A stretch of DNA of 64,000 nucleotides. Origin: VRUE01 sp963819755. Its GTDB lineage: Bacteria; Actinomycetota; Thermoleophilia; Solirubrobacterales; 70-9. This document shows, in pieces, positions 16,439 through 23,988 of this stretch (position 1 is its first letter; each line of letters starts with the position of its first letter). The translations under genes were made by a program, and so were the position numbers. The notes beneath the pieces were generated by a model. That model did not search any database, was not told where the DNA came from, and saw only the letters and a program-made list of their open reading frames with translations. Where the stretch lies: NCBI GenBank assembly GCA_963819755.1, contig CAWFXB010000002.1, forward strand, positions 1,426,001 to 1,490,000. Reading direction: 5' to 3'.

Positions 16439-16479
16439 TGGGGCGACTTAGTGGTCCTATAGGCCACTAAGTCGCCCCA
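16439..16479. terminator. Perfect 16-bp hairpin
   Basis: Arms at 16439-16454 and 16464-16479 are perfectly complementary (TGGGGCGACTTAGTGG and its complement) around a 9-nt centre CCTATAGG-like loop. It starts at the stop codon of the upstream gene. No T-tract follows, but the length and placement between two co-directional genes suggest a transcription terminator or RNA-processing structure. Confidence 0.6.
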
Positions 16480-16493
16480 GGTAGTGTGTGCGC

Positions 16494-16871
16494 ATGGCTG
16501 TCCCGCACCCGTTCCGTCTCGCTGTCGAGGCCAAGGACCTGGAGGCGGCCAAGGCGACGCTGCGCGAGGACGTCGTCCTGCACAGCCCGATTCTCTTCCG
16601 CGGCTTCGAGGGCCGCGAGATCGTGAGCCAGGTGCTGACCCACGTCGCCGCCACCCTGGAGGACTTCCGCTACACCGACGAGCTCGCCGGCGAGCGCACC
16701 GTCGTCCTGCGCTTCAAAGCCCGCGTGGGCGACCGGGAGCTGGAGGGCATCGACTTCCTCGAGCTCGACGAGCAGGGCCTGATCGAGGAGCTGACCGTCT
16801 TCATGCGCCCGATGTCGGCCCTCACCGCCTTCAACGAGCAGATGGCCGCCCGCTTGGGCGTCGAGACCTGA
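16494..16871 (+). CDS. NTF2-like/SnoaL-like protein
   Basis: Protein of 125 aa from ATG 16494 (a GTG two codons earlier is possible). Cone-shaped NTF2-like fold suggested by the pattern of an N-terminal helix (HPFRLAVEAKDLEAAKATL), DVVLHSPILFRGFEGREIV, and a strand series ending DFLELDEQGLIEELTVFMRP. Members are small-molecule enzymes or binding proteins; no substrate can be assigned. It stands alone between the hairpin and tRNA-Tyr. Confidence 0.75.
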   Translation: MAVPHPFRLAVEAKDLEAAKATLREDVVLHSPILFRGFEGREIVSQVLTHVAATLEDFRYTDELAGERTVVLRFKARVGDRELEGIDFLELDEQGLIEELTVFMRPMSALTAFNEQMAARLGVET

Positions 16872-16899
16872 CGCTCCCCCGATAAACTCGCACCGCCTC

Positions 16900-16981
16900 G
16901 GGGGAGTGTCCGAGTGGTTAAAGGAGACTGGCTGTAAACCAGTTGGCTATGCCTACGCAGGTTCGAATCCTGCCTCCCCCA
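16900..16981 (+). tRNA. tRNA-Tyr (GTA)
   Basis: Class II tRNA of 82 nt: acceptor GGGGGAG pairs with CTCCCCC, anticodon stem ACTGG/CCAGT with loop CTGTAAA giving GTA, a long variable arm (TGGCTATGCCTAC) and T-loop TTCGAAT. No CCA encoded. The only class II tRNA in the window. Confidence 0.95.
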
Positions 16982-17010
16982 TCGCGTCCCGGCCTCGGGC
17001 CGGGGCTGAA

Positions 17011-17658
17011 TCACCCGCCGAGCCCGCCCAGCACCGCGAACGGGTTTTGCGGGCGCTCTTCGTACGCCGCCCTCCAGGTGCCCTCGACGCCGACCCGGCT
17101 GCCGCTCGGGGCCTCGCTCCGGATCCGTTCGGCGAGCGCCTTGGCGCTGTCCTCGTCGGTAGCGCCGATCAGGAGGAACCTCCAGCGATGAACGGTTGGC
17201 AGCCCCTCTTCCCGTAGCTGCTCGGCAAAGCGGAGGGCCTCGTGACGTGAGGGAAGGTCCACGCGCACCTCGAATTCGGGGCGGCCTTGTTCCTCAGCCT
17301 GCTTGCGCTCGGCGGCGATCAGGGCTTCGTGCTCGGCCTTCCTGTCGCCTTCGCTGGCGGGAAGCGGCACGTCCGGGCCCTCCCAGTCCTCCGCCGACGG
17401 GTGCCAGTGCTTGAGGTCGGCGCCAGCGCTCCAGCCGTGTTGCTTTGCAAGGGAGAGCACGAGGTCACGAGCGCGTTCGGCTTGCTCCTTCGTTCCGGCG
17501 TAGAGAAAGACCTGTGCATCGTCACGGGAGACGATGACTCGATCGTGGAAGCTGTCGCTGAGGTCGTGCTGTAACTCTGGAGCGTCAAGGCGGTCGACCA
17601 GCGCCGAAGCTTGCGCTCCATCGCCGAGGTCGACCTGTAGGCGCCAGTCGTCGTTCAT
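17011..17658 (-). CDS. Uncharacterised protein with two related domains
   Basis: Protein of 215 aa from the ATG at 17658 (NDDWRLQVDLGDG). The frame is open much further upstream, but that part is antisense to the SDR gene. It appears to contain two similar halves: each has a charged strand (WRLQVDLGDG; FEVRVDLPSRHEALRFAEQL), a helix and a hydrophobic strand (QVFLYAGTKEQAERARDLV; RWRFLLIGATDEDSAKALAERI), like tandem ferredoxin-like domains, separated by a charged linker. I do not recognise a named family and no catalytic motif is visible. Faces the SDR gene divergently. Confidence 0.65.
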   Translation of the reverse strand: MNDDWRLQVDLGDGAQASALVDRLDAPELQHDLSDSFHDRVIVSRDDAQVFLYAGTKEQAERARDLVLSLAKQHGWSAGADLKHWHPSAEDWEGPDVPLPASEGDRKAEHEALIAAERKQAEEQGRPEFEVRVDLPSRHEALRFAEQLREEGLPTVHRWRFLLIGATDEDSAKALAERIRSEAPSGSRVGVEGTWRAAYEERPQNPFAVLGGLGG

Positions 17659-17721
17659 AAAGGCGAAGCCTACTGGCGCCATTGGCACCCACCTGGCGGC
17701 CCCATGCGGGAGGATGTGGCA

Positions 17722-18438
17722 ATGGGATCGGATTCTCTCGACGGCCGCGTCTACGCCATCGCCGGCATCGGCGGTGGCCTCGGGCCGGTCGTGGCCGAGT
17801 GCTTGGCGGTCGAGGGTGCCACCGTTGGCGCCGCCGATCGCTCTCAGGATCGCGCTGACGAAATTGGCGCCGAGCTCGGGCTGCCCGCCGAGCGTTGGGA
17901 CGGGCGCGCCGTCGATCTGCTCGACGAGGGGGCGGCGCGGGGCTGGTGCGCGGCGCTGCTTGAGCGCTTCGGCCGGGTCGACGGGCTGCTGCACCTCGTT
18001 GGCGGTTGGCGTGGGGGGCAGGCGCTGCACGAGGCGCCGCTCTCGGACTGGGACCTGCTCCACGACCTCCTGATCCGCACCGTCCAGCACACCACCCGTG
18101 CCTTCCACGACGCGCTCCTCGACTCCGGGCATGGCCGCTTCGTCCTCGTCTCCGCCAAGCAGGCGCAGGCGCCATCCAACTCCAACGCCGCCTATGCTGC
18201 GGCCAAGGCCGCCGCCGAGGCCTGGACGCTCGCCCTCGCCGACGGCTTCGCTGGCACCACCGCTACGGCCAACATCGTCGTCATCGACGCGATCCTCACC
18301 CAGCGGATGAAAGAGGAGAGCCCCGACGGGGACTTTTCTTCGTTCACCCCGGCCGAGCACATCGGCGCGGCGATCGCTTTCCTCTGCTCTGACGCCGCCC
18401 AGGAGATGAACGGCCAGCGCCTGCCGCTCAGCGGTTAG
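17722..18438 (+). CDS. SDR-family oxidoreductase
   Basis: Protein of 238 aa from ATG 17722, selected because GGGAGG lies 9 bases upstream; ATG 17704 would add six residues. Short-chain dehydrogenase fold with a cofactor loop AIAGIGGGLG, the LHLVGG strand, catalytic Ser in VLVSAKQ and the YxxxK pair in AAYAAAKAAAEAW. The first Gly-rich loop is not the standard TGxxxGxG but a divergent form. The substrate is unknown. It precedes the MerR gene by 19 bp on the same strand. Confidence 0.85.
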   Translation: MGSDSLDGRVYAIAGIGGGLGPVVAECLAVEGATVGAADRSQDRADEIGAELGLPAERWDGRAVDLLDEGAARGWCAALLERFGRVDGLLHLVGGWRGGQALHEAPLSDWDLLHDLLIRTVQHTTRAFHDALLDSGHGRFVLVSAKQAQAPSNSNAAYAAAKAAAEAWTLALADGFAGTTATANIVVIDAILTQRMKEESPDGDFSSFTPAEHIGAAIAFLCSDAAQEMNGQRLPLSG

Positions 18439-18457
18439 CCGCATACCATGCACTCAG

Positions 18458-19258
18458 ATGAGTAGTAACGGTTCCAAGGGTGCCAAGCCCGCCGAGGGTG
18501 AGATGACGATTCGCCAGCTGGCGGAGCGAACCGGGATGACCGTCCGCAACATTCGTGCCCACCAGACGCGAGGGCTGTTGCCACCGCCCACGGTTCGCGG
18601 CCGTACCGGTTACTACGGCGAGGAGCACGTCGCGCGGATCGAGCTGACCCGCGAGATGCAGGCGGACGGGCTCAACCTGGAGGCGATACGGCGTGTGCTC
18701 GACAGCGGTGACGGCTCGGCTTCGGCGATCTTCGATTTCACCCGTGCCCTCCGTGCCCCCTTCGAAGACGAGGCGCCGGAGATCGTCGATGCCGACGAGC
18801 TGGCAAGGATCTGGGGCGCAACGGTCGACGCCAAGCTGATGCGCCGGGCCGAGAAACTGGGAATCTTCCGTACCCTGCCCGACGGCCGTGTCGAGGTGAT
18901 CAGTCCCCAGCTGCTCCGTGCCGCCGCCGAGCTGGCCGAGCTCGGAGTCGGCGCCGAGGGTGCCCTCGTAACCGCTCAGAAACTGCGCCGCCATGCCGAC
19001 GGCGCCGCGCGCGCCTTCGTCGACCTCTTCGTCAAGGAGGTATGGCAGCCGTTCGATCGCGCCGGCCGGCCCGAGCGCGATTGGCCACGGATGAGCGAGG
19101 CGCTCGAACGGATGCGGCCGCTCGCCGCCGGCGCCCTGCTGGCGACCTTCCAGATCGCGATGGGGGAGGCGGTCGAGAAGGAGAGCGAGCGCACCCTGCG
19201 GCTAGCCGCCCGTCCGAGCAAGCGCTCAGGCCGCTCAGGCAAGCGTCGCAAGCGCTAG
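18458..19258 (+). CDS. MerR-family transcriptional regulator
   Basis: Protein of 266 aa. Residues 16-80 are a MerR winged helix: MTIRQLAERTGMTVRNIRAH, then RGRTGYYGEEHVARIELTRE and GLNLEAIRRVL. The C-terminal 185 residues are helical without metal-binding cysteines, so this is a drug- or metabolite-type MerR with an unknown ligand. The tail is rich in Lys/Arg/Ser. Close to the SDR gene, which may be its partner in expression. Confidence 0.85.
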   Translation: MSSNGSKGAKPAEGEMTIRQLAERTGMTVRNIRAHQTRGLLPPPTVRGRTGYYGEEHVARIELTREMQADGLNLEAIRRVLDSGDGSASAIFDFTRALRAPFEDEAPEIVDADELARIWGATVDAKLMRRAEKLGIFRTLPDGRVEVISPQLLRAAAELAELGVGAEGALVTAQKLRRHADGAARAFVDLFVKEVWQPFDRAGRPERDWPRMSEALERMRPLAAGALLATFQIAMGEAVEKESERTLRLAARPSKRSGRSGKRRKR

Positions 19259-19264
19259 GGCGAC

Positions 19265-20020
19265 TCAGGCAAGGGCCGCGTCGTCCATCTCCTCGCCGGC
19301 CGCTTCGCGGCCGGCGTAGGAGAGGACGGCGAAATACATCAGCGAGGGGAGGAGCGCGTCGAGATCCTCGGTCTCGCCTTTCTGCAGGCGTGCGTAGAGC
19401 ACTGATTCGATCCCGCCGACGACCCCGGCAGCGGCGATTGCCGAAGGGGGATCGTCCAGGTCCTCCCTGACCAAGGCGTCGACACAGCCGGCGAAGTGGT
19501 CGAGCAGGTCGTCGCGGCGTAGCAGGCCCGCGGGGCTCGATGCCCGCGCCTCGACGATCACGATGCGAGCCTCTTCGGGCTCGTCCACGATGAAGCGCAG
19601 CAACTCGGCGATGCCGCTGCGCAATTGGTCGCGCCAGGTGGGCCCGGCGTCGAGGCCGGCCGCCTCGATCCGCGCTCGCAGCCGGCCCGCCGCGGCGTCG
19701 AAGGCGGCGAGGAAGCAGTCTTCCTTGTCGTCGAACTGCTCGTAGAAGGTCGGCCGCGAGATGCCGGCCCGGGTGAGCACGTTCTGGACCGTGAGATTGT
19801 TGTAGCCGATCTCGGTCGCCGCACCGATCATCGCCGCCAGCAGGCGCTCCCGCTGGACCGCCTTGACGAGATCCGCCGGCAGCGTTCTCACCCCGGCTGG
19901 GAAACGACCGTCGGCGCGAGTCAGCAGGGCTAGGGCCTCGCTGAGTTCCGAGTCTGACCAGCGGTCTCCGACCGCATCCGCCAGCTTTTCCCTGCTGAGC
20001 ATTACCCTCTCTAGTGCCAT
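19265..20020 (-). CDS. TetR-family regulator (1 of 3)
   Basis: Protein of 251 aa from ATG 20020; ATG 20002 is an alternative. A 55-residue N-terminal extension precedes the HTH, which reads GYNNLTVQNVLTRAGISRPTFYEQFDDKEDCFLAAF. The C-terminal helical domain is the ligand pocket. It is divergent from the second TetR gene at 20126, with a 105-bp intergenic space likely to hold shared operators. The HTH and C-terminal halves resemble the next two genes, suggesting duplication. Confidence 0.85.
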   Translation of the reverse strand: MALERVMLSREKLADAVGDRWSDSELSEALALLTRADGRFPAGVRTLPADLVKAVQRERLLAAMIGAATEIGYNNLTVQNVLTRAGISRPTFYEQFDDKEDCFLAAFDAAAGRLRARIEAAGLDAGPTWRDQLRSGIAELLRFIVDEPEEARIVIVEARASSPAGLLRRDDLLDHFAGCVDALVREDLDDPPSAIAAAGVVGGIESVLYARLQKGETEDLDALLPSLMYFAVLSYAGREAAGEEMDDAALA

Positions 20021-20125
20021 AAGGAACCTACGCGTTTCTTTTAGAAAATGTGCAGGCCTTCCAAGGGTACCAGAAAAGTCGCTGACGTGCATGGGAAATT
20101 CGCCGACCCTGGGTATCCTTGCTCT

Positions 20126-20785
20126 ATGACGCCACGGGGAAAAGGGGGGACGCAGGACAGGCAGACGCAAAAACGGCCCACCCCATCCATCCGTCCGGCG
20201 CTTCCGCGCGAGTTCATCGCGCTGCACAAGCAGCGGCGCATCATGGACGCCCTGGCCGAGCTGACCGCCGAACAGGGGTATGAGGCAACCAAGATCTCCG
20301 ACATCGTCAAGCGAGCCGGCGTCGCCCGCAAAACGCTTTACGACAACTTCGAGGGCAAGGAGGAGGTCTTCCTCGCCGCCTTCGACGCCGCCCGGGACGA
20401 GGTTCTTCGCCGCGTTGAGGAAGCGGGCGCCGACCGTGACGAGGACTGGCAGGATCGAATCGAGGCTGGGCTCGCTGCTTTTCTCGGCTTCGTCGCCGAG
20501 CAGCCGACGCTGGCGCGGATGTGCATGATCGAGGCGCTTTCCGCCACACCGGCGACAACCCAGCGCTACGAGGACTCGCTCGAGACCTTCGTCGGGCTGG
20601 CAAGGCAGACGCTGCCACGCGACGAGCGGCTGCCCGACACGATCGCCGAGACATTGGTCGGCGGCGTCGCCTGGATCGTCTACCAACAGATTCGTCGCGG
20701 CGAGGCCGAGCGGGCCGAGGACCTTCTGCCCGAACTCACCGAGTTCATAATGGCGCCCTATTTGGGCGTCGGCATGGCCGAGTAG
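20126..20785 (+). CDS. TetR-family regulator (2 of 3)
   Basis: Protein of 219 aa from ATG 20126; the open frame extends upstream without a better start. HTH: GYEATKISDIVKRAGVARKTLYDNFEGKEEVFLAAF. The C-terminal stretch LPELTEFIMAPYLG resembles the third regulator (FPELAEFALTPYLG), evidence of tandem duplication. No enzyme or transporter lies in the cluster except dCTP deaminase downstream, so the regulated genes are unknown. Confidence 0.88.
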   Translation: MTPRGKGGTQDRQTQKRPTPSIRPALPREFIALHKQRRIMDALAELTAEQGYEATKISDIVKRAGVARKTLYDNFEGKEEVFLAAFDAARDEVLRRVEEAGADRDEDWQDRIEAGLAAFLGFVAEQPTLARMCMIEALSATPATTQRYEDSLETFVGLARQTLPRDERLPDTIAETLVGGVAWIVYQQIRRGEAERAEDLLPELTEFIMAPYLGVGMAE

Positions 20786-20835
20786 GCCGGACCGGCAGAC
20801 AAGAAGCGCTTAGCACTGGCAGACTTTAGTACTGC

Positions 20836-21474
20836 ATGAAGCCGCTTCCACGTGGTCGTCACGGCCTCTCCCGGGAGTTCATCGCGGAGCACCAGCGGGA
20901 GCGTCTGCTGGCCGCGATCGCCGACTCGCTCGACGAGCACGGTTACGACGGGACGACGGTTTCAGCGATCGCAGGTCGGGCCGGCGTCTCCAAGAGCGAC
21001 TTCTACCGTCACTTCGGCAGCAAGGACGAGTGCTTCTTCGCCGCCTACGACGAGGCCGTCGAGCGCCTGCGTGCCGACGTCGTGAGCGCCTGCGCGGGCG
21101 AGGGAGAGTGGGCCCTGGGGGTGTGCGCCGGGCTCGGAGCGGCGCTTGCCGGCCTCACCGCCGAGCCGGGGCAGGCGAATCTGCTGCTGGTCGAGGGCCT
21201 GCGCGCCGGGCCCGGGGTGTATGGACGCTTCCAGGTCGCGGTCGAGAGCTTCGTTCCCTATCTGCGCGACCGCGCTCCGGAGGGAACCAGTGCCGGCCGG
21301 CCGCCAGGGGCGGCCGACGAGGCGGTGGTCGGCGGCATCGCCTCGCTGCTCGGCCGCCGGGTGTTGGCCGGCGAAACGGCTCGCCTCGACCGATTCTTCC
21401 CGGAACTTGCCGAGTTTGCGCTGACTCCGTACCTCGGTGTCGCCGAGGCGCGCCGCATAATCTCGTCTCGATGA
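20836..21474 (+). CDS. TetR-family regulator (3 of 3)
   Basis: Protein of 212 aa. HTH: GYDGTTVSAIAGRAGVSKSDFYRHFGSKDECFFAAY. Ligand domain helical, ending FPELAEFALTPYLGVAEA. Its stop overlaps the start of the dCTP deaminase gene by 4 nt (ATGA), so the two are translationally coupled, an unusual pairing of a TetR regulator with nucleotide metabolism. Confidence 0.88.
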   Translation: MKPLPRGRHGLSREFIAEHQRERLLAAIADSLDEHGYDGTTVSAIAGRAGVSKSDFYRHFGSKDECFFAAYDEAVERLRADVVSACAGEGEWALGVCAGLGAALAGLTAEPGQANLLLVEGLRAGPGVYGRFQVAVESFVPYLRDRAPEGTSAGRPPGAADEAVVGGIASLLGRRVLAGETARLDRFFPELAEFALTPYLGVAEARRIISSR

Positions 21475-22673
21475 GTGACCCCGCAGCAGCCGCCGGGAGC
21501 GCGGCAACGGAGCCGCGCAGTGGAGCGACCGCCGGGGTGCTGCCCTCGCAGGCCCTGAGCGAGGCGATCGGCGCCGAGTGGATCAGCTCCGGCGACTACC
21601 GAATCCGGCCCGAGGCGATCCAGCCGGCCAGCATCGACCTGCGCCTGGGGGACTTCGCCTGGGCGCTGCGCTGCAGCTTCCTGCCGGACGTCGACTCGAC
21701 GGTCGAGGAGAAGATCGAGGGGCTCGCCTTCCAGAAAGTCGACCTGCGCGACGGCGCCGTGCTGGAGCGCGATCGCCCATATCTCGTGCCGCTGATCGAG
21801 GAATTGGCGCTTCCCGACGACGTGCGGGCGAAGGCGAACCCGAAGAGCTCGACCGGTCGCCTCGACGTCTTCACCCGGGTGCTCACCGATCGCCACCACC
21901 GCTTCGACGAGATCCGCCCCGGCTATCACGGCCGCCTCTACCTGGAGGTGGTGCCGCGCTCCTTCGCGATCCAGGTGAAGAGCGGGCTTTCGTTGAACCA
22001 GTTGCGGCTGGCCCGTGGCGACGTGCGACTCGCCGACGCGGAGATCCGCGCCCTGCAGGACGAGTTCCCGCTGCTCTACCTCGACTCCCACGCGCTGCGC
22101 GAGTCCGAGCTGGCATTGGCCGAGGGGCTCTTCCTCAGCGTCGACCTCTCCGGCCCCAGCGACCGGATCGTCGGCTACCGGGCGAAGAAGAACAGCCTGC
22201 CGATCGACCTCTCGCGGATCCGCGCCTACCGCTGGACCGATTACTGGGACCCGGTCTATCCCGAGCCCGGGGGGCGGATCGTGCTCGAGCCGGAGATCTT
22301 CTACCTGCTGCTCTCGGCCGAGGGCGTCTGCATCCCACCTCAGATCGCCGCCGAGATGATGGCCTACGACCCGACGGCGGGCGAGTTACGCACCCACTAC
22401 GCCGGCTTCTTCGATCCCGGCTTCGGCTATGACCCGATCGGCGGTCGCCACGGCAGCCGCGCCGCGCTCGAGGTGCGTGCGCGCGACGTCTCCTTCATGG
22501 TCGAGCACCGCCAGCCGGTCTGCAAGCTGGCCCTGGAGCGCACCAGCGCCCCCGCGGAGCGCCTCTACGGCGCCGAGCTGGGCTCCAACTACCAGGGCCA
22601 GGTGACGATGCTCAGCAAGCACTTCGAGGAGGCTCGCACGCAGTCAGCGCCGAACGCACCCCCGGGCGGTTGA
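21471..22673 (+). CDS. dcd: dCTP deaminase (long form)
   Basis: Protein of 400 aa, about twice the size of the standard enzyme, matching the long 2'-deoxycytidine 5'-triphosphate deaminase form that contains two dUTPase-like domains. Seen: QPASIDLRLGDFAW near the start, KANPKSSTGRLDVFTRV and the second-half counterpart EPEIFYLLLSAEGVCIPP, GFFDPGF and SRAALEVRARDVSFMVEH. It deaminates dCTP to dUTP for thymidylate synthesis. ATG overlaps the stop of the TetR gene. Its 3' end overlaps the SGNH hydrolase gene convergently by 62 bp. Confidence 0.9.
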   Translation: MSDPAAAAGSAATEPRSGATAGVLPSQALSEAIGAEWISSGDYRIRPEAIQPASIDLRLGDFAWALRCSFLPDVDSTVEEKIEGLAFQKVDLRDGAVLERDRPYLVPLIEELALPDDVRAKANPKSSTGRLDVFTRVLTDRHHRFDEIRPGYHGRLYLEVVPRSFAIQVKSGLSLNQLRLARGDVRLADAEIRALQDEFPLLYLDSHALRESELALAEGLFLSVDLSGPSDRIVGYRAKKNSLPIDLSRIRAYRWTDYWDPVYPEPGGRIVLEPEIFYLLLSAEGVCIPPQIAAEMMAYDPTAGELRTHYAGFFDPGFGYDPIGGRHGSRAALEVRARDVSFMVEHRQPVCKLALERTSAPAERLYGAELGSNYQGQVTMLSKHFEEARTQSAPNAPPGG

Positions 22674-23499
22674 GGAACGCGGCAAACGCGGTGGCGTAGG
22701 CACGCTGTCCTTTCACGGTCGGGTGGTAGCTGCCGTTGAACGGGTTGGGCCCCTCGTGAAGGGAGAACGCGAGGCCGTACAGCCAGGGGCTGTCGGTGCA
22801 GAGCTCGTGCGCGGCGAACTCGTTCTCGACTTCGACGTAGAAGACGTTCCCGGAGCTCGCCTGGGCGCTTTTGACGGCCGCTTCGATCTTGGCGTTGGCG
22901 CGGTCCACCGTCCCGTTCACCCATGCGGCCTCCCCGTTCGAGATGAAGTGCATGCAGTCTGAGTTCGGGCCGGAGGTGAAGATGTGCGGGTAGCCGGCCA
23001 CCACCAGGTATCCGGAGCGGTCCATGGCGGCGCGAATCGCCGTGTAGACACGTTCGAGGTGAGCCTGAATCGTGCTGAGCCGCCCATTTACCTTTGACAC
23101 GACGTTGCCGAGCTTGGTCGTGGTGCAGTCGTCCGGCAACAGGCAGCGCTTGAGCACGGAGGCGAAGCCGAGGTCGTTGCCGCCGACCGTGATCGTCACC
23201 AGCCGGTCGGTCGGTGAGACGTAGTCCGTCTGGGGGCGCTGGCCTCGCCTGTGGGGCTGCGGGCGCTCCCAGATATCGGCGGTGACCGCTCCCGTGCAGG
23301 CGTGGAAGTTCGGCGCCCCGACGTAGTCGACCAGAGAGGGGAGGATCCGCGGGTAGGCGGAGTCGTCGCGCTGCGCCCGGTGGCAGCTTCCGTCGAACGG
23401 AGCGTTGCCCTCGCCGCTGGAGTACGAGTCGCCCAGTGCGGTGTAGGGAATTGCCGCCGCCTGTGCCACCGCGGTTGCCGAGACGGCCCACAGGACCAA
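22612..23499 (-). CDS. Secreted SGNH/GDSL hydrolase
   Basis: Protein of about 295 aa. Block I YTALGDSYSSGEG with the nucleophile Ser, block III TITVGGNDLGF, and block V NGSYHPTVKGQ with catalytic His: an esterase/lipase of the SGNH family, with Cys pairs (CHRAQ, CTGA, CLLPDDC) suggesting disulfides outside the cell. A hydrophobic signal segment precedes Ala-rich cleavage site AQAAA. The first standard start is TTG 23499, inside that hydrophobic segment; the open frame runs back to about 23541 but offers only an ATC (23532) that would give a proper Lys-containing signal peptide. The start is therefore unresolved. Confidence 0.85.
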   Translation of the reverse strand: MVLWAVSATAVAQAAAIPYTALGDSYSSGEGNAPFDGSCHRAQRDDSAYPRILPSLVDYVGAPNFHACTGAVTADIWERPQPHRRGQRPQTDYVSPTDRLVTITVGGNDLGFASVLKRCLLPDDCTTTKLGNVVSKVNGRLSTIQAHLERVYTAIRAAMDRSGYLVVAGYPHIFTSGPNSDCMHFISNGEAAWVNGTVDRANAKIEAAVKSAQASSGNVFYVEVENEFAAHELCTDSPWLYGLAFSLHEGPNPFNGSYHPTVKGQRAYATAFAAFLNRPGVRSALTACEPPRSAC

Positions 23500-23553
23500 A
23501 AGAAAAATGCCGTATAGAACGAGCTTTGTGATCTGGGGACTCTATCCGGACGC

Positions 23554-23988
23554 TCAGCCGTCGAGCTCGCGCAGTCGCGACCGCACCCGCTTGCGTCTGG
23601 CCAGCAGCTCCGCTTCGAGGCCGGCGATCTCCTCGCGGCGGCGGCGCAGGAGGTCGAGCTGGCGGGCGATGTGGCCGAGCGACTCGTCGAGGATCTGCCG
23701 GCGACGGACCGGGTCCTCGACCCCGCCGTTCCACTCGCGACGTAGCGCCGCCCGCGCGTCTTCGGCCTCGACCAGGGCCTTCAGCTCCTCCAGGGAGACG
23801 CCGAGCAGGTCCTTGAGGCGCAGCAGCTCGGTCAAGCGCTCGACGTCGGCCTCGGCGTAGGTGCGGTGGGCACCGGGCTCGCGCTCGCTCGCCGCCGGCA
23901 GCAGGCCGATCTCCTCGTAGTAACGGATCGTTCGTGGCGTCGTCGCGGCCAGGCGGGCGACGTCGCCGATCCTCAGCCCTCCGCCCAC
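23554..23988 (-). CDS. MerR-family transcriptional regulator
   Basis: Protein of 144 aa from GTG 23988 with GGGGAGG five bases upstream. HTH at the N-terminus: LRIGDVARLAATTPRTIRYYEEIGLLP, then HRTYAEADVERL and a long coiled-coil dimerisation helix rich in Arg and Leu. No C-terminal sensor domain of note. It overlaps the 3' end of the MFS gene by 16 bp, so it is likely the second gene of that operon and may control the exporter. Confidence 0.9.
   Translation of the reverse strand: MGGGLRIGDVARLAATTPRTIRYYEEIGLLPAASEREPGAHRTYAEADVERLTELLRLKDLLGVSLEELKALVEAEDARAALRREWNGGVEDPVRRRQILDESLGHIARQLDLLRRRREEIAGLEAELLARRKRVRSRLRELDG

Noticed and set aside
17659..18453. Upstream extension of the 17011-17658 protein
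   Set aside because: It is the antisense of the SDR gene with high Gly/Arg content typical of shadow frames in GC-rich DNA.
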